From Xanthomonas bromi (GTDB taxonomy: Bacteria; Pseudomonadota; Gammaproteobacteria; Xanthomonadales; Xanthomonadaceae): a stretch of 64,000 bases of DNA. A program made the translations under genes and the position numbers. Below the pieces are notes generated by a model that saw only the letters and a program-made list of their open reading frames with translations, was not told where the DNA came from and did not search any database. Below are positions 46,421 through 55,355 of this stretch, piece after piece. Position 1 is the stretch's first letter, and every line of letters starts with the position of its first letter. The stretch is taken from positions 124,001 through 188,000 of the forward strand of contig NZ_FLTX01000003.1 of assembly GCF_900092025.1 (NCBI RefSeq). The letters run 5' to 3'.

Positions 46421-46605
46421 TGGAGCTCCTGACAGTGCGCACATGATAGGCGCAAGCCGGCGTTTGCGACGCATGGCACGCCACGTCAGTGCGGCCGCTG
46501 GAAGGCAGCGTCGTTGCCCACGGGTGCAGTGGCCGGCAGCGATGCCGTCGTGGTCGGCTAGAATGGCCGACTTGCGCGCGACTTGCGCGGCCCCATATCC
46601 AGCCC

Positions 46606-47160
46606 ATGTACTCCCGTAGCAGCGAACCCGTCCAGTTCGAACGCGATTGCGATGCCGTCATGGTGCCGCAGGGCGATTCGGTGACCCTGCCCGCAGGCAG
46701 TTACGGCTATATCACCCAGGCGCTGGGTGGCAGCTATACCGTCTTCGTCGAAGGCAACCTGTTCCGCATCGCCGGCAAGGATGGCGATGCGATCGGCAAA
46801 GAGGCCCCGCCGGGGCTGGAACTGCCGGAGAACGCCAGCGACGAGGAAGTGGAAGCGCTGGTATGGCAGCAGTTGCGTACCTGCTTCGACCCGGAAATTC
46901 CGTTCAATATCGTCGATCTCGGGCTGGTCTACGAGGCAGTGGTCAGCCATCGCGAAGAAGACAACCAGCGCCGGGTCGACGTGAAGATGACGCTGACCGC
47001 TCCTGGTTGCGGCATGGGCGAAATCCTGGTCGACGATGTGCGCAGCAAGGTCGAAATGATCCCAACCATCGCCGAAGCCGATGTCGAACTGGTGTTCGAC
47101 CCGCCGTGGGGCCGGCATATGATGTCCGAAGCGGCCCGTCTCGAGACCGGCATGCTCTGA
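46606..47160 (+). CDS. sufT: Fe-S cluster assembly protein SufT
   Basis: The product is 184 residues from ATG 46606. The N-terminal part contains the SufT feature GDSVTLPAGSYGYITQALGG. The C-terminal MIP18/DUF59 domain has LRTCFDPEIPFNIVDLGLVY and LTAPGCGMGEIL, with the conserved cysteine in APGC. SufT acts as an auxiliary factor in maturation of iron-sulfur proteins. It lies 65 bases before ilvE on the same strand, possibly cotranscribed, though it is not near a suf operon here. Confidence 0.9.
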   Translation: MYSRSSEPVQFERDCDAVMVPQGDSVTLPAGSYGYITQALGGSYTVFVEGNLFRIAGKDGDAIGKEAPPGLELPENASDEEVEALVWQQLRTCFDPEIPFNIVDLGLVYEAVVSHREEDNQRRVDVKMTLTAPGCGMGEILVDDVRSKVEMIPTIAEADVELVFDPPWGRHMMSEAARLETGML

Positions 47161-47225
47161 TCGCCAGGCGCCATGTCCACGGGCTGGCGCCGCGCCCTTA
47201 CCGCCCGCCATACAGGAATCTTCCG

Positions 47226-48311
47226 GTGTCCGTGTCCTTCGCTTCCACCCGTTCCCCGTCGCCGCGCAGTGCCGACGAACTGTCCGTGATCCTGGCCGCG
47301 CCCGGTTTCGGGCTGCATTTCACCGACCACATGGTCGCCATTTCCTGGAACAACGAGCAGGGCTGGCACGACGCCCAAGTGCGTGCTTACGGCCCGCTGC
47401 AGCTGGACCCTGCCGCCTCGGTACTGCATTACGGCCAGGAAATCTTCGAAGGCATCAAGGCCTACCGGCATGCCGACGGCTCGATCTGGACCTTCCGCCC
47501 GCAGGCTAATGGCGAGCGCCTGCAGCGCTCTGCGCGCCGTCTGGCGCTGCCGGAATTGCCGGTGGACCTGTTTGTCGAATCGCTGCGCCAGCTGGTGGCG
47601 GTGGATGCCGGCTGGGTGCCCTCGGCACCGGAAACCAGCCTGTATTTCCGCCCGTTCATGATTGCCGACGAGGCCTTCCTGGGCGTGCGCGCCGCGCACA
47701 AGGCCTCGTACTACGTGATTGCCAGCCCGGCCGGCCCGTATTTCGCGAAGGGCGTGGCGCCGGTGTCGATCTGGTTGTCTACCGAGTACGCGCGTGCGGC
47801 CAAGGGCGGCACCGGAGCGGCCAAGTGCGGTGGCAATTACGCCGCTTCGCTGCTGCCGCAGCAGAAGGCCCAGGCCCAGGGCTGCTCGCAGGTGCTGTTC
47901 CTGGACCCGGTGGAAGGCAAGTACATCGAAGAACTGGGCGGCATGAACGTGTTCCTGGTCTACAAGGACGGCACGTTGGTGACGCCGGAACTGTCCGGCA
48001 GCATCCTGGAAGGCATCACCCGCGACAGCATCCTGCAGCTGGCCCGCGACCGTGGCATGCGCGTGGTCGAGCGCAAGGTGTCCATCGACGAATGGCAACA
48101 GGGCGTGGCGTCTGGCGAGATCGCTGAAGTGTTCGCCTGCGGCACCGCGGCAGTGGTCACCCCGATCGGTGAGCTCAAGGGCGACGGCTTTGCGGTGGGC
48201 GATCTGTCCGCCCCGGCGGGTGAGGTGACCATGTCGCTGCGCCGGGAGCTGACCGAAATCCAGTACGGACGTGTGCCAGATCGTCACGGCTGGCTAGTGC
48301 GTTTGTCGTAA
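47226..48311 (+). CDS. ilvE: Branched-chain amino-acid aminotransferase
   Basis: The product is 361 residues. The start is GTG 47226 with an AGGAA box. This is the large BCAT form: YGPLQLDPAASVLHYGQEIF and FEGIKAYRHADGSIWTFRP near the front, the PLP lysine in AAKCGGNYAAS, and EELGGMNVFLVYKDG with the later TPELSGSILEGITRDSIL segment. It interconverts leucine, isoleucine and valine with their keto acids using glutamate. A good terminator follows. Confidence 0.95.
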   Translation: MSVSFASTRSPSPRSADELSVILAAPGFGLHFTDHMVAISWNNEQGWHDAQVRAYGPLQLDPAASVLHYGQEIFEGIKAYRHADGSIWTFRPQANGERLQRSARRLALPELPVDLFVESLRQLVAVDAGWVPSAPETSLYFRPFMIADEAFLGVRAAHKASYYVIASPAGPYFAKGVAPVSIWLSTEYARAAKGGTGAAKCGGNYAASLLPQQKAQAQGCSQVLFLDPVEGKYIEELGGMNVFLVYKDGTLVTPELSGSILEGITRDSILQLARDRGMRVVERKVSIDEWQQGVASGEIAEVFACGTAAVVTPIGELKGDGFAVGDLSAPAGEVTMSLRRELTEIQYGRVPDRHGWLVRLS

Positions 48312-48326
48312 GCCGACATATTCCGT

Positions 48327-48365
48327 CAAAAAATGGCCTCCGCGTGTCAGCGCGGGGGCTTTTTT
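48327..48365 (+). terminator. Intrinsic terminator of ilvE
   Basis: A GC-rich stem, GCCTCCGCG (48336-48344) pairing with CGCGGGGGC (48351-48359), is followed at once by six T residues. It lies 20 bases after the ilvE stop. The preceding A-run (48328-48333) could extend the stem and make it work in both directions. Confidence 0.85.
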
Positions 48366-48429
48366 GTGTGCGTGATAGCAAGTAACGCGCTTTTCGACGG
48401 GAAATGCGTCGAATTCGGTATGAGTCGAA

Positions 48430-48445
48430 TGTGATAGGAATCACG
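48430..48445. promoter_or_regulatory. Clp/CRP-type binding site upstream of the protease cluster
   Basis: TGTGATAGGAATCACG matches the CRP/Clp consensus TGTGA-N6-TCACA in nine of ten defined positions. It is followed by an AT-rich tract (48446-48478, e.g. AAATTTATTTAAAAAAATA) unusual for this genome and probably part of the promoter. In Xanthomonas Clp activates secreted protease genes, so regulation of the downstream subtilases is likely. Confidence 0.65.
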
Positions 48446-48618
48446 TAAATGAAATTTATTTAAAAAAATACCAACTTCGCATTGTCGAGTTCGGTTTGGT
48501 TGGGATAGCTTCGCTGAACGAATCGATAACAGGGGCGATTCGGGCCTCTGGGGCAGTCGCCATTGCGGCGGTTCCGGAACTACCGCTTCGGCGGTTCTCT
48601 TGACTGGAAGGGAATTCG

Positions 48619-50341
48619 ATGTCCAACGCGTCGTTTCGTCCGCGCCACCGTGCGCTCTGCATCCTGGGTGCCTCGGCACTGACTTCCCTTCTGCTGGCAA
48701 CGCCGGCTTTCGCCGGTGATGTTTACCTCGATGGCCTGGCCACCGCACAAACCCACCAGAAGTTCATCGTGACCTACAAGGACGGCAGCAGCGCCCTGAG
48801 TCGCGCAAGCGTGTTGACCAACTCGCTGCGCACAGCGGCGCGTGCGCTACCGGCCAAAGCCGGCAAGCCGCTGGGTCTGAACAGCGTGCGCCGCCTGGCG
48901 GTGGGACCGGAGCTGGTCCGCGCCGACCGCGCGCTGGATCGCGCCGAAGCCGAAACCCTGATGCGCCAGCTGGCCGCCGATCCAAACGTGCAGAGCGTGG
49001 AAGTGGACCAGATGCTGCATGCCACGCTCACCCCCAACGACGCTCGCCTTTCCGAGCAATGGGCCTTCGGCGCCACCAACGCCGGGCTCAACATCCGCTC
49101 GGCCTGGGACAAGTCCACCGGCGCCAACGTGGTGGTCGCGGTGATCGACACCGGCATCGTCAGCCATCCCGACCTCGACGCCAACATCCTGCCTGGCTAC
49201 GACTTCATCAGCGATGCCACCGCCGCACGCGACGGCAACGGGCGCGACGACAATCCTGCGGACGAAGGCGACTGGAACGCGACCAGTGGCTGCTCGACGT
49301 CCAATTCCAGCTGGCACGGAACCCATGTCGCCGGCACGGTGGCGGCGGTGACCAACAACACCACCGGTGTGGCCGGCACTGCGTTCAATGCCGAGGTAGT
49401 GCCGGTACGCGTGCTGGGGCGGTGCGGTGGTTCGCTGTCGGACATCGCCGATGCCATCACTTGGGCGTCCGGCGGCACCGTCAGCGGTGTGCCGGCAAAT
49501 GCCAACGTGGCCGAAGTCATCAACATGTCGCTGGGCGGCGGCGGCAGTTGTTCGTCCACGATGCAGAGCGCAATCAACGGTGCGGTCTCGCGCGGCACTA
49601 CGGTGGTGGTAGCGGCCGGCAACAGTGCGGCCAACGTGTCCGGTTCGTTGCCGGCCAACTGCGCCAACGTGATCGCAGTGGCGGCCACCACCTCGGCCGG
49701 TGCCAAGGCCAGCTATTCGAACTTCGGCAGCGGAATCGATGTCTCCGCGCCAGGGTCGGGGATCCTGTCCACACTCAACAGCGGCACGACCACGCCGGGC
49801 AACGCCGGCTACGTATAACGGTACCTCGATGGCAGCACCGCATGTCGCCGGCGTGGTTGCCCTGGTGCAGTCGGTTGCACCGACCACGTTGACGCCTGCC
49901 GCAGTGGAAACACTGCTGAAGAACACCGCGCGCGCCTTGCCGGGCGCCTGTTCGGGCGGTTGCGGCGCGGGCATCGTCAATGCCGATGCGGCAGTGACGG
50001 CGGCCATCGCCGGTAGCAGTGGCGGTGGCGGAACCGGCAACACGTTGACCAATGGCACGCCGGTGACCGGTCTTGGTGCGACTGCAGGCGCGGAGTTGAA
50101 TTACACCATCACGGTGCCCGCCGGCAGCGGCACGCTGACGGTCACCACCAGTGGCGGCAGCGGCGATGCAGACCTGTATGTGCGGGCCGGCAGCGTGCCG
50201 ACCGACGGTGCCTACAACTGCCGTCCGTACCTCGATGGCAATACCGAAACCTGCAGCTTTGCGTCGCCGTCGGGAACCTATTACGTGCGGATCAAGGCCT
50301 ACAGCACGTTCTCCGGCGTGACGCTGACAGCCAGCTACTAA
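48619..50341 (+). pseudogene. Secreted subtilisin-like protease with PPC domain, frameshifted (first of three)
   Basis: Signal peptide (residues 1-33, ending TPAFAG), an inhibitor-type propeptide (KFIVTYKDGSS to EVDQMLH) and the S8 catalytic domain with D177 (AVIDTGIVSHPD) and H233 (SWHGTHVAGT). Just before the serine motif the frame breaks: AACGCCGGCTACGTATAA stops at 49818, while the shifted frame gives TYNGTSMAAPHVAG and continues through a C-terminal PPC domain to 50341. Against the paralogues, loss of five bases between two ACG repeats explains it. The truncated product lacks the catalytic serine. Intact, it would have about 575 residues. Confidence 0.85.
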
Positions 50342-50602
50342 ACGCGGGATCGCCGGTGCGTTCCCTGGTCATGCCGCCAGGGAACGCTGCTTCCCTCGTC
50401 GCTTCACCTGATCTGCGAAATCTCGCCCAGGTCTGCCGCTTCGGCAGGCGCAGGCGAACTGTTGTCACTCGGCCGGAAGGAACTCCGGTCAGTCGTTGCG
50501 ACGGGCCTGGCGCCCGTGCAGTTTCCGGTCCCGATCCGCGACATGCGGCGAAGGCCGGCCCTCTCGCCGCAGCTGCGGCACCTCTCCAATAAGGAACGAT
50601 CG

Positions 50603-52012
50603 ATGTCCACTGTGTCGCAATCCCGTGCGCCGACGCGCGCGCTGGTAGTTCTGGGTGTTTCCGCACTGACGTCCCTGCTGGCCGTGCCGGCGTTCGCCGG
50701 TCAGGTCAATCTCTCCGGGTTGGATTCGCAGCCCACGCTGGACCGCTTTATCGTCAAATACAAAGACGGCTCCAGTGCGGCGGTGAGTCCGACGTCGATG
50801 CGCGCATCGCTCAATTCCGTCGCCAGTGCAATGCCGGCACGCGCTGGTCGTGCGCTGGGCCTGAACCACGTGCGTCGCACTGCCCTGGGTTCGGAAGTGC
50901 TCAAGACCGACCGTAATTTGGACCGTGCCGAAGCCGAAACGTTGATGCGCCGCATCGCTGCCGACCCCGGTGTGGACTATGTGGAAGTCGACCAGATCAT
51001 GTACCCGGTGCTTACCCCGAACGACACGCGTCTGTCCGAGCAATGGGGCTTCGGTACCTCCTCTGCCAGCATCAACGTGCGCCCGGCCTGGGACACCGCG
51101 ACCGGCACCGGCGTGGTGGTGGCGGTCATCGACACCGGCATCACCAGTCATCCGGATCTCAACGCCAACGTGCTGCCGGGGTACGACTTCATCAGCGATG
51201 CCACGCGTGCGCGCGACAACAACGGGCGTGACAGCAATCCGGCCGACCAGGGCGACTGGATCACGGCCAATCAATGTTTCTCCGGTTCGCCGTCGTCCAG
51301 TTCCAGCTGGCACGGCACCCATGTGGCCGGCACCATCGCGGCGGTCACCAACAACAGCACCGGTGTGGCCGGCACCGCGTTCAATGCGCGCATCTTGCCG
51401 ATCCGCGTGCTGGGCGCGTGCGGCGGCGCCACCTCCGACATCGCCGATGCGATCGTGTGGGCCTCGGGCGGTAGCGTGTCCGGTGTGCCGGCCAATGCCA
51501 ACCCGGCCGAAGTGATCAACATGTCGCTGGGCGCCAGGGGCACCTGTTCGAGCACCTACCAGAACGTGATCAACAGCGCGGTGTCGCGCGGCACCACCGT
51601 GGTGGTGGCGGCCGGTAACAGCAATGCCAACGTGGCCAACTTCGTCCCGGCCAGCTGCGCCAACGTGATTTCGGTGGCGTCGATCACCTCGGCCGGTGCG
51701 CGGTCGAACTTCTCCAACTTCGGTACCGTCATCGACATCTCCGCCCCGGGCTCGGCGATCCTGTCGACCTTGAACAGCGGCACCACCACACCGGGTTTGG
51801 CCAGCCACGCCAGCTACGACGGCACCTCGATGGCGGCCCCGCATGTGGCCGGTGTGGTCGCGCTGGTGCAGTCGGCCGCCAGCCGTCCGCTGACGCCTGC
51901 GGCGGTGGAAACGCTGCTGAAAAACACTGCCCGTCCGCTGCCGGGCGCTTGCTCGGGCGGCTGCGGTGCGGGCATCGTCAATGCGGCCGGCGCGGTTAGC
52001 CAGACCCAGTAA
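50603..52012 (+). CDS. Secreted subtilisin-like serine protease without PPC domain (second of three)
   Basis: The product is 469 residues from ATG 50603 (AAGGAACG box). Signal peptide 1-33 (ending VPAFAG), propeptide about 34-140, then the S8 domain with the triad D177 (AVIDTGITSHPD), H237 (WHGTHVAGT) and S409 (GTSMAAPHVAG). Six or more cysteines suggest disulfides in the mature enzyme. It ends shortly after the catalytic domain (NAAGAVSQTQ), whereas both neighbours carry an extra C-terminal PPC domain. It is most likely exported by the type II system and degrades plant or other extracellular proteins. Confidence 0.93.
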   Translation: MSTVSQSRAPTRALVVLGVSALTSLLAVPAFAGQVNLSGLDSQPTLDRFIVKYKDGSSAAVSPTSMRASLNSVASAMPARAGRALGLNHVRRTALGSEVLKTDRNLDRAEAETLMRRIAADPGVDYVEVDQIMYPVLTPNDTRLSEQWGFGTSSASINVRPAWDTATGTGVVVAVIDTGITSHPDLNANVLPGYDFISDATRARDNNGRDSNPADQGDWITANQCFSGSPSSSSSWHGTHVAGTIAAVTNNSTGVAGTAFNARILPIRVLGACGGATSDIADAIVWASGGSVSGVPANANPAEVINMSLGARGTCSSTYQNVINSAVSRGTTVVVAAGNSNANVANFVPASCANVISVASITSAGARSNFSNFGTVIDISAPGSAILSTLNSGTTTPGLASHASYDGTSMAAPHVAGVVALVQSAASRPLTPAAVETLLKNTARPLPGACSGGCGAGIVNAAGAVSQTQ

Positions 52013-52352
52013 GAGGGCACCGACGACCGCGATGCCGGCGCTGTGCCGGTATCGCGTCGGGTCTTCCCCGACGCCGCTGTCGGTGATTGGAGAATCTGCA
52101 CTGCCCCGCTTCGGTGGGGCAGTGTGCGTTCGGGCGGCGGCAATGATCGGGCCGCCAGACAGCGCGGGCAGCGATGGCTGAACGAAGCGTCCACCCGCAC
52201 GGCGTGGCTGCTTCAGTGCCCCCGTAGCACGCCGATAGCCACCCCACGTGAGGCATGCACCATCTGCATGCCCGCGCATCGGGCACGGCGCATCGCACTG
52301 GCGTTAGCGCGTTGCCATCCGAGTTGCCAGATCCTTGGGGAGGGATGGAGTC
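52013..52352. other. Gap between proteases two and three with a strong stem-loop
   Basis: No gene lies in this 340-bp stretch. At 52100-52125 CACTGCCCC and GGGGCAGTG form a perfect nine-pair stem around an eight-base loop (GCTTCGGT). Without a T-run it may be a weak terminator or mRNA-stabilising structure after the second protease. Confidence 0.5.
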
Positions 52353-54050
52353 ATGTCGTATCAGTCAGTTGGCACACTGCGCCGCGTTGCATTCGTCTGC
52401 GCGTTGTCATGCACGTTTCATGCCGCTGCCGGCGAGGTCAATCTGCAAGGGTTGAACTCCAGCAGCACCCATCAGCGCTTCATCGTCAGCTACAAGGACC
52501 GCGTCGGCAGCAGCCGGGCGACCGGGTTGGTTGCGCCATGGGGTGACATCGCGCGCGCCGTGCCGGAAGCGCACGGACGTGCATTGGGTCTGTCGGCTAC
52601 GCGCCGGCTCAGTGGCGGACCGATGCTGCTGGTGGCCGACCGCAAGCTGGACCGCGTGGATTCGGAAAGCCTGATGCGGCGCCTGGCCGCGGACCCCGCG
52701 GTCAAGCGTGTGGAAGTGGACATCCTGATGCGGCCATTGCTGGTTCCCAACGACCCAGGCGTGCCGCAGCAGTGGGCGATGGGGGCGACTGCCGCGAGTC
52801 TCAACATCCGTCCGGCCTGGGATCGCTCCACCGGCAAAGGCATCGTGGTGGCGGTGATCGACACCGGCATCACCAATCATCCGGATCTGGCAGCCAACGT
52901 GCTGCCCGGCTACGACTTCATCGTCGACCCGGCCACTGCGCGCGATGGCAATGCGCGCGATGCCACCGCGACCGACCAGGGCGACTGGGCCGCTGCCAAC
53001 GAATGCGGGCCTGGCGCGTCGGCGTCCAATTCCAGCTGGCATGGCACGCACGTGGCGGGCATCGTGGCGGCGGTGGGCAACAATGCGGTGGGCGTGGTCG
53101 GCACAGCGTTCAACGCCAAGATCCTGCCCTTGCGTGTGTTGGGCCGATGCGGCGGCTACATGTCCGATATCGCCGATGCGATCGTGTGGGCGGCCGGTGG
53201 CAAGGTCAACGGCGTGCCGGCCAACCCGAATCCGGCCACGGTGATCAACCTGTCGTTGGGCGGCGCCGGCACATGCTCGGCGACGTTGAACAACGCCATC
53301 ACCGCGGCGGTGACGCGTGGCAGCGCGGTGGTGGTGGCCGCCGGCAACAGTAATATGGATGTTGCCACCAGCGTGCCGGCCAATTGCGCGAACGTGATCG
53401 CAGTGGCCGCCACCACCTCGGCCGGCGCCAAGGCCAGCTTCTCCAACTTCGGCAAGGGCATCGATATCGCGGCACCCGGGCAATCGATCGTGTCCACGCT
53501 CAATACCGGAACCACAGTGCCGGGCAATGCGGCGTATGCGGTGTATAGCGGCACCTCGATGGCGGCGCCGCATGTGGCTGGCGTGGTGGCGCTGATGCAG
53601 TCGGTGGCCTTGAATCCGCTGACGCCGGCAACGGTGAAAGCCCTGCTCAAGGCCAGCGCACGGCCATTGCCGGTGGCCTGTACACAAGGCTGCGGAGCAG
53701 GGCTGGTGAATGCCGATGGCGCGGTGGCGGCGGTGATCGATTCGACCACGTTGATCAGGAATGTGGCACGTACCGGGCTGAGTGCGGCGCTCTCCGATTC
53801 GCTGTATTACCAGGTCAACGTGCCGGCGGGCACGCGTTCGCTCAAGGTCACGCTCGCCGGTGGCAGCGGTAATGCCGACCTGTCGGTACGTGCTGGTGCG
53901 CTACCAACCGATGCCGCCTACAGCTGCCGCAGCCTGTTGCCGGGCAATGGCGACAGCTGCACGCTGGCCGCGCCCGCAGCCGGCGTCTATTACGTTCGCT
54001 TGAAGGCAACGCTGGGCTTTTCCGGGGTCAGCGTCACTGCGGGGTATTGA
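52353..54050 (+). CDS. Secreted subtilisin-like serine protease with PPC domain (third of three)
   Basis: The product is 565 residues starting MSYQSVGTLRR at 52353 with GGAG just upstream. The signal peptide is shorter (ends HAAAG). The propeptide precedes the S8 domain with triad D170 (AVIDTGITNHPD), H230 (WHGTHVAGI) and S402 (GTSMAAPHVAG). The C-terminal PPC domain (about 470-565) shows the strand pattern LYYQVNVPAGTRSL, GNADLSVRAGALPTD, YSCRS and GVYYVRLKAT. PPC domains are often removed on secretion. It is a diverged paralogue of the two preceding proteases. Confidence 0.93.
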   Translation: MSYQSVGTLRRVAFVCALSCTFHAAAGEVNLQGLNSSSTHQRFIVSYKDRVGSSRATGLVAPWGDIARAVPEAHGRALGLSATRRLSGGPMLLVADRKLDRVDSESLMRRLAADPAVKRVEVDILMRPLLVPNDPGVPQQWAMGATAASLNIRPAWDRSTGKGIVVAVIDTGITNHPDLAANVLPGYDFIVDPATARDGNARDATATDQGDWAAANECGPGASASNSSWHGTHVAGIVAAVGNNAVGVVGTAFNAKILPLRVLGRCGGYMSDIADAIVWAAGGKVNGVPANPNPATVINLSLGGAGTCSATLNNAITAAVTRGSAVVVAAGNSNMDVATSVPANCANVIAVAATTSAGAKASFSNFGKGIDIAAPGQSIVSTLNTGTTVPGNAAYAVYSGTSMAAPHVAGVVALMQSVALNPLTPATVKALLKASARPLPVACTQGCGAGLVNADGAVAAVIDSTTLIRNVARTGLSAALSDSLYYQVNVPAGTRSLKVTLAGGSGNADLSVRAGALPTDAAYSCRSLLPGNGDSCTLAAPAAGVYYVRLKATLGFSGVSVTAGY

Positions 54051-54257
54051 GTGACTTCGGCGCGGTGTTGCTGCCGCGCCGGGAGACGCTGTCGACTGCT
54101 CTAGCGCGGCGGTCGACAGCGCATGCGTGCAGCGTGGTGTGACATCGGCAGGATGTCGAAGTCCAAGCGGATGATCGACCGTGATGCAGCGTGCGAGTCG
54201 ATTTCTGAGCGAGTGACGCGCACACCCGCAGGCACGCGCGGCATCGTGGCGGTGCAT

Positions 54258-54731
54258 TCACTCGCACAGCGCGCAAGCGCGTGCACCGAGTGCATGTAAC
54301 AGCTGGGCGCCGGGCAATTCCAGCAACAATCCACGCTGGCCGGCATTGATCCATAACGCGGGTGCGTCCAGCGCTGCGGTTTCGACCAGCACCGGTGCCT
54401 GCCGCTGCTGGCCGAGCGGGCTGATGCCGCCGATCTTGTAGCCGGTGCGCCGTTCGGCATCGACCGCATCCATCATGCGTGCGGACTTGCCGCCGCAGGC
54501 GCTGGCCAGTTTCTTCAACGCCACCCGGCGGTCGCATGGAATCACCACGCAGATCGCCTTGTCGTCGACCCACGCCATCAGCGTCTTCAACACGGTATGC
54601 GGCTGCAGCCCTAGCGCATGTGCGGCTTGCAACCCTTTGGCATCGGCATCGGCCTGATAGGCGTACGGGTGCAACACGTAACCCACGCCCGCAGCGTCCA
54701 ATGTCTTGGTGGCGCGGGTGGCGTTGCTCAT
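54258..54731 (-). CDS. ybaK: Cys-tRNA(Pro) deacylase YbaK
   Basis: The product is 157 residues, the usual size. The YbaK/EbsC fold is recognised by YVLHPYAYQADADAKGLQAA, VLKTLMAWVDDKAICVVIPC with the essential lysine (LKTL), RVALKKLASACGGKSARM and YKIGGISPLGQ. It hydrolyses mischarged Cys-tRNA-Pro and related errors. It lies four bases downstream of the short asparaginase gene on the same strand. Confidence 0.92.
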   Translation of the reverse strand: MSNATRATKTLDAAGVGYVLHPYAYQADADAKGLQAAHALGLQPHTVLKTLMAWVDDKAICVVIPCDRRVALKKLASACGGKSARMMDAVDAERRTGYKIGGISPLGQQRQAPVLVETAALDAPALWINAGQRGLLLELPGAQLLHALGARACALCE

Positions 54732-54735
54732 CGTG

Positions 54736-55221
54736 TCAGATCGATTCGAAACGGTTGGCGGCCACGTTCTTGCGCACCTTTTCCGGATTCCAGACGCGCC
54801 CGTTCATGGCGATGTACACGCCTGCCGGCAGCGATTGCACTGCACCGACCGCGCAACCGATATTGAATTCGGCGTCCGAGCCGCGGAAACGCGCCGGATT
54901 GAGCGCGCCGGTCATCACGATCGTCTTGTCGGAAATCGACTGGAGCACCTTGCCGGTCTCCACCATCGAATCGGTGCCGTGGGTGATCAGCACGTGGCGG
55001 GTGGGCTGGGCGGCGATGGTGGCGCGGATCAATTCGCGGTCGGCCTCGGTGATGTGCAGCGAATCCTTGCGGATGATCGGAATCACCGAAAAACGGAAGG
55101 TCACGCCCAGTTCTTTCAAGATCTGGCCGATCTGCGGGTCGCCGATCTGGTAGTCCGATTTGTCGTCGAAATAGATCTTGTCGATCGTGCCACCGGTGGT
55201 GACGATCAGGAGGTCTTCCAT
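54736..55221 (-). CDS. Short asparaginase-domain protein
   Basis: The product is 161 residues from ATG 55221 (MEDLLIVTTGGTIDK). It matches only the N-terminal domain of L-asparaginases: TTGGTIDKIYF has the first catalytic threonine, THGTDSMVETGK the second (TDK-like region reads GTDSM) and TIVMTGALNP the structural TGA. It lacks the C-terminal domain of the 330-residue enzymes, which completes the active site. Such short forms are annotated in many proteobacteria and may act as dimers on other amides. It is adjacent to ybaK. Confidence 0.8.
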   Translation of the reverse strand: MEDLLIVTTGGTIDKIYFDDKSDYQIGDPQIGQILKELGVTFRFSVIPIIRKDSLHITEADRELIRATIAAQPTRHVLITHGTDSMVETGKVLQSISDKTIVMTGALNPARFRGSDAEFNIGCAVGAVQSLPAGVYIAMNGRVWNPEKVRKNVAANRFESI

Positions 55222-55355
55222 TGCTGCGAATCCTGTAGGACTAACGCGGTGCATGCCGCGCGCGGGGCGTCATGATACCGCCCGACCGGGAGGCTGACAG
55301 TAAGGCTGCGGCCGTGGCGAAAGCGCATGGTCGAAACGCGCGCTCGCCCGGCTAC

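Noticed and set aside
46929-48287. A 452-codon frame antisense to sufT and ilvE
   Set aside because: The sense frames carry complete SufT and branched-chain aminotransferase motifs.
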